This document shows positions 40,837 through 49,571 of a DNA stretch of 64,000 nt, in pieces. The notes beneath the pieces were generated by a model that had not been told where the DNA came from, searched no databases, and saw only the letters and a list, made by a program, of their open reading frames with translations. Each line of letters opens with the position of its first letter. The first letter of the stretch is position 1. The position numbers were made by a program, and so were the translations under genes. Location of the stretch: positions 124,001-188,000 of the forward strand of contig DATBHB010000037.1 of assembly GCA_036557705.1 (NCBI GenBank), in the 5' to 3' direction. Source of the DNA: VAZQ01 sp036557705. Its GTDB lineage: Bacteria > Pseudomonadota > Alphaproteobacteria > Rhizobiales > Xanthobacteraceae.

Positions 40837-41693
40837 CAGGACCAACCGAAATCAGCGCCGCAATACGCAACGAAATGCAGGCGAGTGCCGCCGACCGTGA
40901 TCGTGTCGCCGTGACGAAGCTCGACCGGCTCCAGCACTACCTCGCTGCCTCGATAGGTCAAATTGCGCACCGGCCCGTTCTGCAGAAAAAACCGCCGCGA
41001 TACCGGGTCGTAAACGACGACCGCGTGGCGTTCGCGCGAAATACGTGTGTCGCCGAAATTGAGGCAAAGCTTTTGCCCCGGCGCGCGGCCGATTGGATTA
41101 GCCCCGGTACCGATTTCGAGCGAGCGGCCTCGGCCGGGACCGTCGATCACCACCAGCCAGCCGACGACAGGGTCGTCCTCGGCGGTATCCGCGGCTGTGA
41201 CCAGCCGCGTCGTATCGTCGGCGGGCTCGCCAGGCTCGTCCCATCCGCGCTTGGCCATCGGGGTTCGGCTCGCCTGCGGCAATCGCCGCGAGATGGGACC
41301 GCCCTTGGAGGTCGAAGTCGGCCCCATGTCCTCGGCATCGACATCATCGCTCGTCTTGTATACCGGCGCCGCAGCACGGGAATCGACGAGGCGCGTCGGC
41401 TCCTCGTGCGGATCGGGCGCGTTGAACGCCGACTGCGCACGCCGCCGCGGCTCGCCGGACGCAGCCGGATTTTTGGCGCCGTCACGCGCGGGCCACGCCA
41501 GTTTTGCGGACGACGCCCGAGCCAGTCTGACCGTGCTCGCGTCCTCGTCGCGATTGCGCGCGGCAGATTGAGGCGCCGGACCGGATGGAGTCGCCGCAGC
41601 ACGATTCGGCGCCGAGCCGGCACGAGATCGGAGGTCATCTCCACCCGGCACGCCGTCAGACTGCCCACGAAACCGCGATAGCCATCGCGCCAT
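40836..41693 (-). CDS. FHA-domain protein with long acidic, threonine-rich N-terminus
   Basis: A 285-residue cytosolic protein. Residues 1-170 are low-complexity and contain recurring threonine motifs (DASTVRLAR, EEPTRLVDS, DDTTRLVTA) that look like kinase target sites in acidic context. A C-terminal FHA domain (about 178-280) follows with GWLVVIDGPGRGRSLEIG, ANPIGRAP, ISRERHAVV and RNLTYRG. This is the layout of GarA/FhaB-like proteins, where a phosphorylated N-terminal threonine is bound by an FHA domain in cis or trans. First gene of the minus-strand arm; overlaps the phosphatase gene by one base. Confidence 0.85.
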   Translation of the reverse strand: MARWLSRFRGQSDGVPGGDDLRSRAGSAPNRAAATPSGPAPQSAARNRDEDASTVRLARASSAKLAWPARDGAKNPAASGEPRRRAQSAFNAPDPHEEPTRLVDSRAAAPVYKTSDDVDAEDMGPTSTSKGGPISRRLPQASRTPMAKRGWDEPGEPADDTTRLVTAADTAEDDPVVGWLVVIDGPGRGRSLEIGTGANPIGRAPGQKLCLNFGDTRISRERHAVVVYDPVSRRFFLQNGPVRNLTYRGSEVVLEPVELRHGDTITVGGTRLHFVAYCGADFGWS

Positions 41694-41796
41694 AACGTAC
41701 TGCCCCCAGGTTGCACGGTAGGATTTTCGGGTCCGGATTTGTCTGCCTTCTCGCGGCCATTTTATGGTGGAACTGGGACCTGGGTGGTAATGGCCG
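41694..41796. promoter_or_regulatory. Divergent intergenic region of the kinase/FHA locus
   Basis: The 103 bp between the start codons of the FHA/phosphatase arm and the kinase arm must hold both promoters. I see no clear sigma-70 boxes; GCCCCCAGG and GGGTGGTAATGG are the only notable patches. A shared control region is inferred from position only. Confidence 0.4.
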
Positions 41797-43170
41797 GTGG
41801 GGGGAGCCGTGAACGAGAGATTTTCTCAGGTCCGATCCGTGCAGGGCGGCCATCACTTTGCGCTGCCCAAAGGCGCCAGGCTGCACGAGTTTCAGATCGA
41901 ATCGGTGCTCGGTCACGGCGGCTTCGGCATTACCTACGGCGCCCTCGATACGGCGTTGCGGGAAGTCGTCGCAATCAAGGAGTTTTTCCCGAACGAACTC
42001 GCCGGCCGCGTCTCCACCGTGACGGTGCGGCCCAAGTCCGAGGGAGATCGGGTGGACTTCCAAGCCGGGCTCGAAGCCTTCATTGGCGAGGCCCGTCTCA
42101 TCACCCGCTTTCGTCACTCCAACATCGTGCATGTGCGCCGGTTTTTCGAAATGCACGAGACCGGCTACATCGTCCTCGATTACGAACGCGGCCAAACCTT
42201 GGCCAAGCACCTCGGCGCCGGCTCTCTACCGGAAGACGAGCTGCGCGCGATCCTGCTCGGTGTGTTGGACGGATTGGATGCGATTCATGCGCATGCGATC
42301 CTGCATCGCGACCTCAAACCGAGCAACATCATCATTCGTGACGACGGCAGCCCGGTGCTGATCGATTTCGGCGCTGCCCGCGATTTCAAGCAGCGTCACA
42401 GCCGCAGCGTTACCGCCATCGCGGCCCCCGGCTATTCGCCGCCCGAGCAATACGGCGTCGGCGGCCAGCAGGGGCCATGGACCGACATCTATGCGCTCGG
42501 CGCGATCGCCTACCGCTGTGTGACCGGTTCGGCGCCCCCGGATTCGCTCCGTCGCATCCGCAGCGACGTGCTCGTTCCCGCCGTCAAGGCAGCGCGCGGC
42601 AAGTACAGTTCATCCCTTTTGCAGGCGATCGATTGGATGCTGGCGATCGAGGAGGGCGATCGTCCGGCTTCGGCGCAGCAGGTCCGCGATGCGCTTGCGG
42701 GGCGCGGTGGATCGATTCGGCTGCGGCGGACATTCTCGTTGCGGCGTAGCGGCAGGACTTGGGGAATCGCCGCCAGTCTGCTGATCGTCGCGGGTCTCAG
42801 CGCGTATGGTGCAACCGATTACCACCGCTGGGCCGGACTGGCCTGCGGCAGCTTCCGCGTGCTTTGCGGCTCGTCGGGATCGACTGCGAGCGGCAGCGTG
42901 GCCGCGCCGGAGACTGCCGTAAGCGCGCCAGCTCCGGCATCGTCCGTCGCATTGGCGGCCGCCGCATCGGTGCCGTTGTTGCCGGCACAGCCGGGCAAGG
43001 CGCCGGATCCCTCGCGACGCCTGGCACCCGACGAAATCGCCTGGAATCTGCTGCGCGGCGTCGCCGATGCCGACCAGTTGAAAAGATTCGTCGAGCAATT
43101 CCCGTCGAGCCCGCACAAGTCCGAGGCCGTCGCGGCTTTGTCCAAGGCGCAAGCGATGGCAGGGCAATGA
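41797..43170 (+). CDS. Membrane-anchored Ser/Thr protein kinase (PpkA/Pkn-like)
   Basis: A 457-residue eukaryotic-like kinase. Gly loop GHGGFG is at 39-44, ATP lysine Lys61 (AIKEFFP), catalytic loop HRDLKPSN with Asp172, DFG at 190-192, then APGYSPPEQY and WTDIYALGAI. All catalytic residues are intact. A transmembrane helix (about 322-340, WGIAASLLIVAGLSAYG) is followed by an Ala/Ser/Pro-rich periplasmic tail ending in a short helical segment (AWNLLRGVADADQLKRFVEQ), common in bacterial kinases. AIKEFFPNELAGR is typical of the T6SS-PpkA/alphaproteobacterial branch. GTG start; a second GTG four codons later (MNERFSQV) is possible. The stop overlaps the next start (ATGATG). Confidence 0.92.
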   Translation: MGGAVNERFSQVRSVQGGHHFALPKGARLHEFQIESVLGHGGFGITYGALDTALREVVAIKEFFPNELAGRVSTVTVRPKSEGDRVDFQAGLEAFIGEARLITRFRHSNIVHVRRFFEMHETGYIVLDYERGQTLAKHLGAGSLPEDELRAILLGVLDGLDAIHAHAILHRDLKPSNIIIRDDGSPVLIDFGAARDFKQRHSRSVTAIAAPGYSPPEQYGVGGQQGPWTDIYALGAIAYRCVTGSAPPDSLRRIRSDVLVPAVKAARGKYSSSLLQAIDWMLAIEEGDRPASAQQVRDALAGRGGSIRLRRTFSLRRSGRTWGIAASLLIVAGLSAYGATDYHRWAGLACGSFRVLCGSSGSTASGSVAAPETAVSAPAPASSVALAAAASVPLLPAQPGKAPDPSRRLAPDEIAWNLLRGVADADQLKRFVEQFPSSPHKSEAVAALSKAQAMAGQ

Positions 43171-46100
43171 TGGCACGCACGAGCATCGCGTTTTTCACCA
43201 CGACCTGTGCGCTCGCGGCACGGCGTCAGAGGAACGCTGTAGGGTGGGCAACGGCGCCTTCTCCGGTGCCGACAGCGTGGGCAAAATCGCGCCACGCGCC
43301 GTTGCCCACGCTGTCAGGCCGTGCGACGCGATTTTGCCCACCCTACGCATCAAGGCTATGCGGGCTCGGATGCTTGGCGATCGTCGCCTGGTTGTTGCTG
43401 ACGGCGGGGGGCGGCCGCCTCTCCGCTCAGGAAATATCGGAAGACGCGCGCGAAGCACTCACCCGCGCTACCACCGCCATTCAACAGCAGCAGTGGCTGG
43501 TCGCCGAACAGCAGCTCAAGATCGCCTCCGACAAGAGCTCGAACTCGCAAGAGGTCATCCGCGCGTTTGCCGACTTCAATGACCGCCGCGGCGGGCGCGA
43601 CCTGATCGGAATCGCCTTGTATCGCGACTATCTGGCGGCGCGGCCGGATGCGCCAGACAGCGAAGAGATCAAAGCCAAGATCGCCGCACTCGAGCAGCGT
43701 GCGCTGTCGCTGGCCAATGGATTCATCGACAAGGCGCTTTCCGCGACCTCCGGCATTGCGGCGGCGGAACGCGGTGGCGTGCTGATCAATATCGCGATCG
43801 CACAAGCTTTGCTCGGCAATCTTTCCGGCGCGTTCTCGACCGCATCCAGCGCGCGTGCGTCCAACCCTAATGGCGACGATCCGTACGGCAAAGTTGCTCA
43901 GGCGCTTGCGGAGCAGGGCAACCTCGCCGCCGCCAACGACGCGCTGGGGCGCGTTGCGCCAAGCAAGCGTCCAAAGGCCCTCGCCGATATGGCATACACA
44001 TTAAGCAATGCAAAACGCCCCGCTGAAGCTCTGAATTACGCGGCACAGAGCACCGGCCCTGACCGGGTTAATGCCTACGACTACGTCGCCAGGGGCCAGT
44101 CGCAATTGGGCGACAGAAACGCCGTACGCTCCGCCCTGAACATGGCCATAAGCGCTGCAAATTCGCTCGATCAGGCGAGTCGCCGGGTGTACCTTTTCTC
44201 CGTGCTCGAAGCGGCGAGCGACGTGAGCGAACCCGATATCGCCAAGCGCCTCTATGCTGATGGGAGCAAATTGTATAACGCCAAAGACGATGCTTTTCAG
44301 TTGATGGTCGCGAGATGGCATCTGCTGGGAGGACTCGCTAATGCGGGGCACATCGCCGAGGCGCAGGCGCTGTTACCGTCGGTGGGCGATCCGAGATATC
44401 CGTTCTGGCATCAGAGTGCGGCGGGAGCGATCGAAAACGCTCGCAAACGGCAAGCCGACGAAGCCCTGAAACGAGCCGAAGAGTTCGTCAAACGCAAACA
44501 ATTGCCCGAAGCCGAAGCGAGTCTTGGGCAGGAACCGTGGCCGGGCGCCCACGCCAAGGCCGCTCTCGCCATCGCCAACGCTTATCTGGAGAAAAAAGAT
44601 CTTGCGGCGGCCAAGCGGGTGCTCGACCTTGGCGCAGTGGGCCTCGCCAAGGCCGCTTTTGACCCGAGCGACGCGTTCAACTACACGGTCGTCCGCCGCG
44701 ACTTTTCCAATGCCTATGTCACCGTCGGCGACCCGGCGATGAGTCGCCGGATATTGGACGCACTCGCCGCAACGATCGGCAAGATCGCCAAGCCCGACCA
44801 GAAGCAGTATCCGCTCGATTATACGGCCGGTGCATTCGTCAACTTGGCCAAGGCCTTCGCGGCAGTTAAGAATTTTCCTGCGGCCAAGGGCGCAGCGGTG
44901 GAAGTCTTCAAGCTTGCCAACCAGATGAGCGCCGCCGGCAATCGTGCTTCGGCGCTGGGTCCGCTCGCCGATTTGGACCCGCAAGTCGGGATCATGAATG
45001 AGCTTGCCGCGGCCTTGCCCGCCCTTCCAGGCGGCTATCCAAAGAACAACATCATCAAGGGACTGATCAAATTCTACGCAGCCAACCATCAGGACTCGCA
45101 AGCGCTGGCCATGGCGGCACGGCTCGAAGATGTATCGGACCGAATGAATATGTTATCGAGTCTCATCTCGGCCAGGGCCTCGGCCAAAGACTGGAGCGGC
45201 GCCATGGCGCTCGCCAACGAGCCGAGCGTTTCCGGTCGGCTCTACGCCGAGATCGCCGGGAAGATGCTGTCGGCGGACATGCGCAAGGAAGCCGCCGATC
45301 TGGAGCAGAAATTCGGCGCCCCGTCCTCTGAATCGAACAGCTATTTTGGCTCCCTCGCCTCGCGCCAGGCCTCCGCCTACGAGATCGAAAACGCCGTAAG
45401 AAGCGCATTCCGCATCGCCGAAATCCCGTCGCGCATCCGCACCCTGTTCTCGATAGCGTCCACGATCGAGCCGATCGCCGGACGTGCCGCCGCAAAGCCG
45501 ATCGTCGAGCGCGCGATCGCCCAGTTCTCCGAGCTCAAGACACCCGTCGAGCGCGCGGACACTTGTAACAACATCAGTTCGTATCTTGCCTATGGATCGG
45601 TTCTGGCCGACGAGTCATCGGCGGTAAGCGCCGAAAATTCCTCGATCGGCGCGGCGTGCGCCGCCGAAGCGCTTGAGATCCCGGCGCAGGACGCCCGAAT
45701 CAGTAAGCTGCAATCCGCATTATATTCGCCGAAGCCGGTCACGCGGCCCATCATGGGCAAGACGCTGGTGCCGACGCGGCTCGCCATCAGCCGGCTCTTG
45801 GCGCAAGCGCGCAGCGACAGCGAGACCGCGTCTGCCACGAGCAAATTGGCGCAAGACGGCGCCATCGAATCGGCGTTGGATCTCGCCGGCTTCCCACAGA
45901 TCAATTCCTATTCCGACCAGACGGTGAAAGCCGCCATTGCCTGGCTGATGGAGTTCGGCGACGCGGCCGCGGCTGAGCGAATTTTCCAGCAGTTCGTCGA
46001 CGCCATTGCAGGAATAAAAGATGAATCGTCGAGAGACTCGCGACAGAACGAGGCCGCCCAGATCGCAAAGCTATTGCCGGACCTCGAGCGCGCGCTGGAT

Positions 46101-47849
46101 CTGGTGCCGGCAGTCAAATCCGCGACCAGTCGAATCAGCCTGTTCATCGATATCGGCAATGAGGCGGTGTCCCGCGGCCGATTCGAGATCGCGCTGAATG
46201 CGCTCGAGCGCGCGAAGGCGACCGCAAACGAAATCGGCAATACCGGCTACTTCGCGAGCATGGCCTCGCTCGCGGCGCGCGCCGGCGACAAGAATGCCGA
46301 GGCTTACATTGCCGAGGTGGCCAAGGCCAATGGCCTCAACAGCGAAGTCGATGCACGCTACACGCTAATTGAGGAACTGTTGAAAGCGAAGCAGCGGGAA
46401 CGAGCCACTGCGCTGCTGGCGCCGCAGGAAGCCGCCCTCGCCCGCCTCTCAAGCTCGGATCGATGGGGCTACCGAGCGCTCTTTTTTGCGCGCCAGCTCG
46501 CCATCCTGGGCGACACGGCTCGGCTGGACAAATTGATTGCGGCCGCGCCGCTTCCGGAAAACAAGGTCTCGGTGTTGCTCTATGCGGCCTACGGGTTCGA
46601 GAATGCGGAGCGGCCCGATGCGGCCGTGGTGGCGCTCACCCGCGCGCTTGAAATGATCAACGACATCGCGGACCCGGCGACAAAGGTCTCGGACCTGCAG
46701 TCGATTGCGGGGCACTATATCACCGCCGGCAAGCCGGACCTGGGGCGCGCGAATCTTGCCAAGTCGATCGAATTGATCCCGGCGATTCCAGCCGTCCCCA
46801 CGCGCTCGTCTTACCTGCGCTCCGCCGCCAGCACATACGCGCGGCTGGGCGATACAGATGCGGCGCGCAAATTGTTTGCGCGCTCGCTCGAAATATTGGG
46901 GGTGAATCGACCCGACCTCGCCGCATGGACCGATTACCAACTTGCGATCGTCGGCGACTCGGCCAAAGAATCCGGAGAGGTCAATAAGCGAGTGCTGGCC
47001 ATCAGCGACTCGTACTGGCGCGCCCGCGCCGTGCAATCCTTGATCAGTTCGCGTGTTTACAGCTCTCGCGTGGCCGATGCGATCACGCTGATCAAATCGG
47101 CGCCGCCGTCGGCGCTGCTCGATGCAGACATCATGAAGATCTTCCGGCTGCAACTCGGCAAGCACGACACCGACCCCGCGCGCGAACTCATCGGCAAGAT
47201 TGCGCATCCCGGCCTCCGCGACGAGGCGCGGCGGCTGTTGCTTCTGGTAGAGGCGCGCCAAGCCGGTCCCGAAGCCGCGCTCGCCGACATCGGCATGATC
47301 GAGAACAAGGCAACGCGCGCCTATACGTTTGTCGACCTCGGCCGGCTTCTGGCCTCTCGCAGCGACAAGGGTTCGCAAGCCGCCTATTTCGCGCAGCTCG
47401 CTTATTTCGTTGGGGCCAGCCTTGCAGAACAGGTTTCGGACATATCGCTCCGCGTTGACCTGGCGGCATCGACGGGCGCGGGACAAAATGCGCTCGAACC
47501 CGACCTCGGCAAACCGACCTTGGCGCGGGCGGAGACGCTCGCCGCGGAACTATCCGACCAGCGGGCGCGCACCTATGCGGTGCGCTGGGCCAAGCGGGCT
47601 GTTGCCGCCGGCAAGGCTGCGCCGCCGCGCAGCGACGAGCGGAACGAGTGGGCCTCCAAAGCGAATTCTTTGCTTTATTCCGACGAATACAAGGACATCG
47701 AAGGCTTCGTGCAGTCGCTGATGAGCAAGAATCCGACCGAGCGGGCCAACGGCTTTGCCCAGGCTGCGCGCGACTATGGATCGCAAGTCAAGGAATTGCG
47801 CGACAAGGAGGCCGCATTCGAGAAGAAGCGACAGGCGCTCGCGCAATAA
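43167..47849 (+). CDS. Giant exported helical-repeat (TPR-like) protein
   Basis: About 1,560 residues. ATG overlaps the kinase stop by four bases. The first 24 codons are followed by a family A palindromic repeat translated in frame (from VGWATAPSP to FCPPYA), then a membrane/signal segment (CLAIVAWLLLTAGGGRLSAQ). A TTG at 43374 after the repeat could be the working start instead. The rest is nearly all paired helices with TPR-like pattern (for example QQWLVAEQQLKIASDK, AEASLGQEPWPGAHAKAALA, KPDLGRANLAKSIELIPAIP), ending in a basic coiled stretch (VKELRDKEAAFEKKRQALAQ). Such repeats form extended solenoids for protein assembly. Periplasmic location and coupling to the kinase suggest a scaffold or sensor for the locus. 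Confidence 0.78.
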   Translation: MMARTSIAFFTTTCALAARRQRNAVGWATAPSPVPTAWAKSRHAPLPTLSGRATRFCPPYASRLCGLGCLAIVAWLLLTAGGGRLSAQEISEDAREALTRATTAIQQQQWLVAEQQLKIASDKSSNSQEVIRAFADFNDRRGGRDLIGIALYRDYLAARPDAPDSEEIKAKIAALEQRALSLANGFIDKALSATSGIAAAERGGVLINIAIAQALLGNLSGAFSTASSARASNPNGDDPYGKVAQALAEQGNLAAANDALGRVAPSKRPKALADMAYTLSNAKRPAEALNYAAQSTGPDRVNAYDYVARGQSQLGDRNAVRSALNMAISAANSLDQASRRVYLFSVLEAASDVSEPDIAKRLYADGSKLYNAKDDAFQLMVARWHLLGGLANAGHIAEAQALLPSVGDPRYPFWHQSAAGAIENARKRQADEALKRAEEFVKRKQLPEAEASLGQEPWPGAHAKAALAIANAYLEKKDLAAAKRVLDLGAVGLAKAAFDPSDAFNYTVVRRDFSNAYVTVGDPAMSRRILDALAATIGKIAKPDQKQYPLDYTAGAFVNLAKAFAAVKNFPAAKGAAVEVFKLANQMSAAGNRASALGPLADLDPQVGIMNELAAALPALPGGYPKNNIIKGLIKFYAANHQDSQALAMAARLEDVSDRMNMLSSLISARASAKDWSGAMALANEPSVSGRLYAEIAGKMLSADMRKEAADLEQKFGAPSSESNSYFGSLASRQASAYEIENAVRSAFRIAEIPSRIRTLFSIASTIEPIAGRAAAKPIVERAIAQFSELKTPVERADTCNNISSYLAYGSVLADESSAVSAENSSIGAACAAEALEIPAQDARISKLQSALYSPKPVTRPIMGKTLVPTRLAISRLLAQARSDSETASATSKLAQDGAIESALDLAGFPQINSYSDQTVKAAIAWLMEFGDAAAAERIFQQFVDAIAGIKDESSRDSRQNEAAQIAKLLPDLERALDLVPAVKSATSRISLFIDIGNEAVSRGRFEIALNALERAKATANEIGNTGYFASMASLAARAGDKNAEAYIAEVAKANGLNSEVDARYTLIEELLKAKQRERATALLAPQEAALARLSSSDRWGYRALFFARQLAILGDTARLDKLIAAAPLPENKVSVLLYAAYGFENAERPDAAVVALTRALEMINDIADPATKVSDLQSIAGHYITAGKPDLGRANLAKSIELIPAIPAVPTRSSYLRSAASTYARLGDTDAARKLFARSLEILGVNRPDLAAWTDYQLAIVGDSAKESGEVNKRVLAISDSYWRARAVQSLISSRVYSSRVADAITLIKSAPPSALLDADIMKIFRLQLGKHDTDPARELIGKIAHPGLRDEARRLLLLVEARQAGPEAALADIGMIENKATRAYTFVDLGRLLASRSDKGSQAAYFAQLAYFVGASLAEQVSDISLRVDLAASTGAGQNALEPDLGKPTLARAETLAAELSDQRARTYAVRWAKRAVAAGKAAPPRSDERNEWASKANSLLYSDEYKDIEGFVQSLMSKNPTERANGFAQAARDYGSQVKELRDKEAAFEKKRQALAQ
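43239..43347. repeat. Palindromic repeat, family A, copy 4, inside a coding sequence
   Basis: GTAGGGTGGGCAACGGCGCC at the left and GATTTTGCCCACCCTACG at the right, with inner arms CGTGGGCAAAATCGCG / GTTGCCCACGC. At 109 bp it is shorter than the other copies. The frame of the helical-repeat gene stays open across it. Confidence 0.8.
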
Positions 47850-48103
47850 GCTGCTCTCGTGGCGTGCATTCTCCGGGCTTACGCTCGGCGGCTGCGTGGA
47901 ACTTGCTCATGCTCCTCCCCTGCCGATGAAGTGGGCGCGGGCTGTGACGGCGACAAACTCTTTCGCTCTTCAAAAAATGTAAAAATCCACCGGTGAAGAA
48001 CGGAAAATTTGAATTGCTGTCCGGCCTCCTTTGGCCTAACGCGTTTGTCGCCGGATGATTCTTGGAAGCGCGTCGCGAACTGTCCGTGCCGGGGGAGGAA
48101 AAC

Positions 48104-48277
48104 ATGGTGTCGCAACTGGATGACGCCAAGCACTGGCGGTTCTGTGCGGAGGAACTAAGGACCGCTGCGGATGAGATGCTCAGTGAAAAATGTCGCGCGA
48201 CGGCTCTGCGGATTGCAGAAGACTACGATCGCCTGGCGCAACGTGCCGAAGCGCACGCTGATCACGATCGAGATTGA
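48104..48277 (+). CDS. Small helical protein
   Basis: A 57-residue protein starting MVSQLDDAKHWRFCAEELRT, predicted as two amphipathic helices (AADEMLSEKCRATALRIAED, DRLAQRAEAHAD). GGGGGAGGAAAAC just before the ATG is a strong ribosome site and excludes the upstream codons. Similar short proteins with a WRxRAEELRxxA pattern are frequent and uncharacterised in Bradyrhizobium relatives. Confidence 0.7.
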   Translation: MVSQLDDAKHWRFCAEELRTAADEMLSEKCRATALRIAEDYDRLAQRAEAHADHDRD

Positions 48278-48487
48278 TTCGGCGTGCGCTCCCGATTGCG
48301 GCGACGCCGGCAGCCGGCTTGCCGGGCGCGCGCGGACCGGCGGCCAGGGAACAGCTCCGTTGCCCACAAATTGTGCCCACATATTGTAAGCCTCGCCACA
48401 CCGGCGGCATGATCGTCGCATCTATGTCCCTCGTTGTCGTGACCTCGCGTCGGACGTCATATCGGGTTCATCCAGGGAGGACCGCCC

Positions 48488-48925
48488 ATGCGATTATCAT
48501 CGGCGATTCGTGCCGCGCTGATTGCTTTGGCTGTAACCGGCGGGGGGCTGGCGACTGCCGCTTTCGCCGACAGCGGCGCCATCCGCTTCAACGTGATCAA
48601 GGCCGGCTTTGTCGTCGGTGGCTCTGGCGGCAGCGGCACACTGTTATTCCACGGCCGCCGTTATCGACTGGCGATTGGCGGGGTGAGCTATGGTTTTACC
48701 TTTGGCGCCTCGGCGACCGATTTCGTCGGCACCGTCAGCAATATCCGAACGGCGTCCGATGTGAATGGCGTCTACGGTGCGGCTGGCGCTGGCGCCGCGG
48801 TTGGTGCCGGCGCGGGTGCGATCGTGCTGGCTAATCAGAACGGCGCGGTGCTCACGCTGTCGGGGCGGCAGGCCGGGCTGATCGTCGCCGCCGACCTCAA
48901 CGGGCTGCTAATCTCGCTGCGGTAG
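48488..48925 (+). CDS. Exported Gly-rich protein of unknown function
   Basis: A 145-residue exported protein: signal MRLSSAIRAALIALAVTGGG with cleavage near AAFAD, then IRFNVIKAGFVVGGSGGSGT, LLFHGRRYRLAIGGVSYGF, a Gly/Ala-rich hydrophobic stretch (VYGAAGAGAAVGAGAGAIV) and LTLSGRQAGLIVAADLNGL. The pattern loosely recalls YSC84/DUF1134-type lipid-associated beta proteins, but I cannot assign a family. AGGGAGGAC lies six bases before the ATG. A hydrophobic glycine zipper could insert into membrane. Confidence 0.65.
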   Translation: MRLSSAIRAALIALAVTGGGLATAAFADSGAIRFNVIKAGFVVGGSGGSGTLLFHGRRYRLAIGGVSYGFTFGASATDFVGTVSNIRTASDVNGVYGAAGAGAAVGAGAGAIVLANQNGAVLTLSGRQAGLIVAADLNGLLISLR

Positions 48926-49322
48926 CGGGCTCGCCCGGCGCACCGCGAGCCGGATGACGGCCGCATTCGAAAACAGGCGCAGCCGTCCATGCGTGCCAAC
49001 GCGACGGCGCGCGGGATGAGCTGCGATATGTCGCAATTATGTACTAGTACCAAATTCTGGGCGCGTGGCTCAAAGCGATGCTTTAACGCCCCAACTTAGC
49101 AGAATATTTTACCAGGCGTGTACTCACCACATTGCCCTGCACAAATCCCCAATAGCTGGAATTTGTGCGAGCGGTGACGATCATTTCGAGATCTAAACTA
49201 GAAGATGTCCAGCATTTCATCCGAAATCGTCCAGCTGAATTCAGAATCCAGGATCCCTGTTCCGACAATGGTCGGCCTCAGTGACTTGTATGAAACCTTT
49301 TGACTATAAAACTCTCCAAGCT
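48926..49322. other. Intergenic region without recognised gene
   Basis: Noticeably AT-richer than its surroundings (for example TTTTGACTATAAAACTC near 49299). Short frames on both strands lack ribosome sites and family features. It is downstream of the genes on both sides, so promoters are not expected here. Confidence 0.4.
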
Positions 49323-49571
49323 TTACGCGACCCGATTCTGGAAATCGACATCGGCTCCCGCTGCCTCGTAGAACACGGTCTCGTCGACAGCCCAGCGCTG
49401 TTTCTTCGGATCGAGAGAGACCAAACCAGTTTTCGGAAAAGCTCCATAACCCACAATAGGAACGTCAGCCAGGATTTCACTTTGCGACAACGGCGAGTCG
49501 TCCACAACGATCTCGCCCGGCCATAGAGGCCGGGCGAGAGCATCGAATAGTCGGGCAGCCGATCTACGCAT
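49323..49571 (-). CDS. Small hypothetical protein coupled to the fused protease
   Basis: An 82-residue protein: MRRSAARLFDALARPLWPGE, then VVDDSPLSQSEILADVPIVG, TGLVSLDPKKQRWAVDE and TVFYEAAGADVDFQN. The composition is protein-like and moderately acidic. Its ATG overlaps the end of the S10-S53 protease gene by eight bases, with GGAAGG upstream, so it is probably translationally coupled. No signal peptide or known domain; it may be an accessory protein or inhibitor of the protease, which is inference from position. Confidence 0.55.
   Translation of the reverse strand: MRRSAARLFDALARPLWPGEIVVDDSPLSQSEILADVPIVGYGAFPKTGLVSLDPKKQRWAVDETVFYEAAGADVDFQNRVA

Noticed and set aside
31177..47849. Type VI secretion system
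   Set aside because: Kinase, phosphatase and FHA genes recall T6SS regulation, but no TssB/C, Hcp, VgrG, ClpV or TssJLM product is present.
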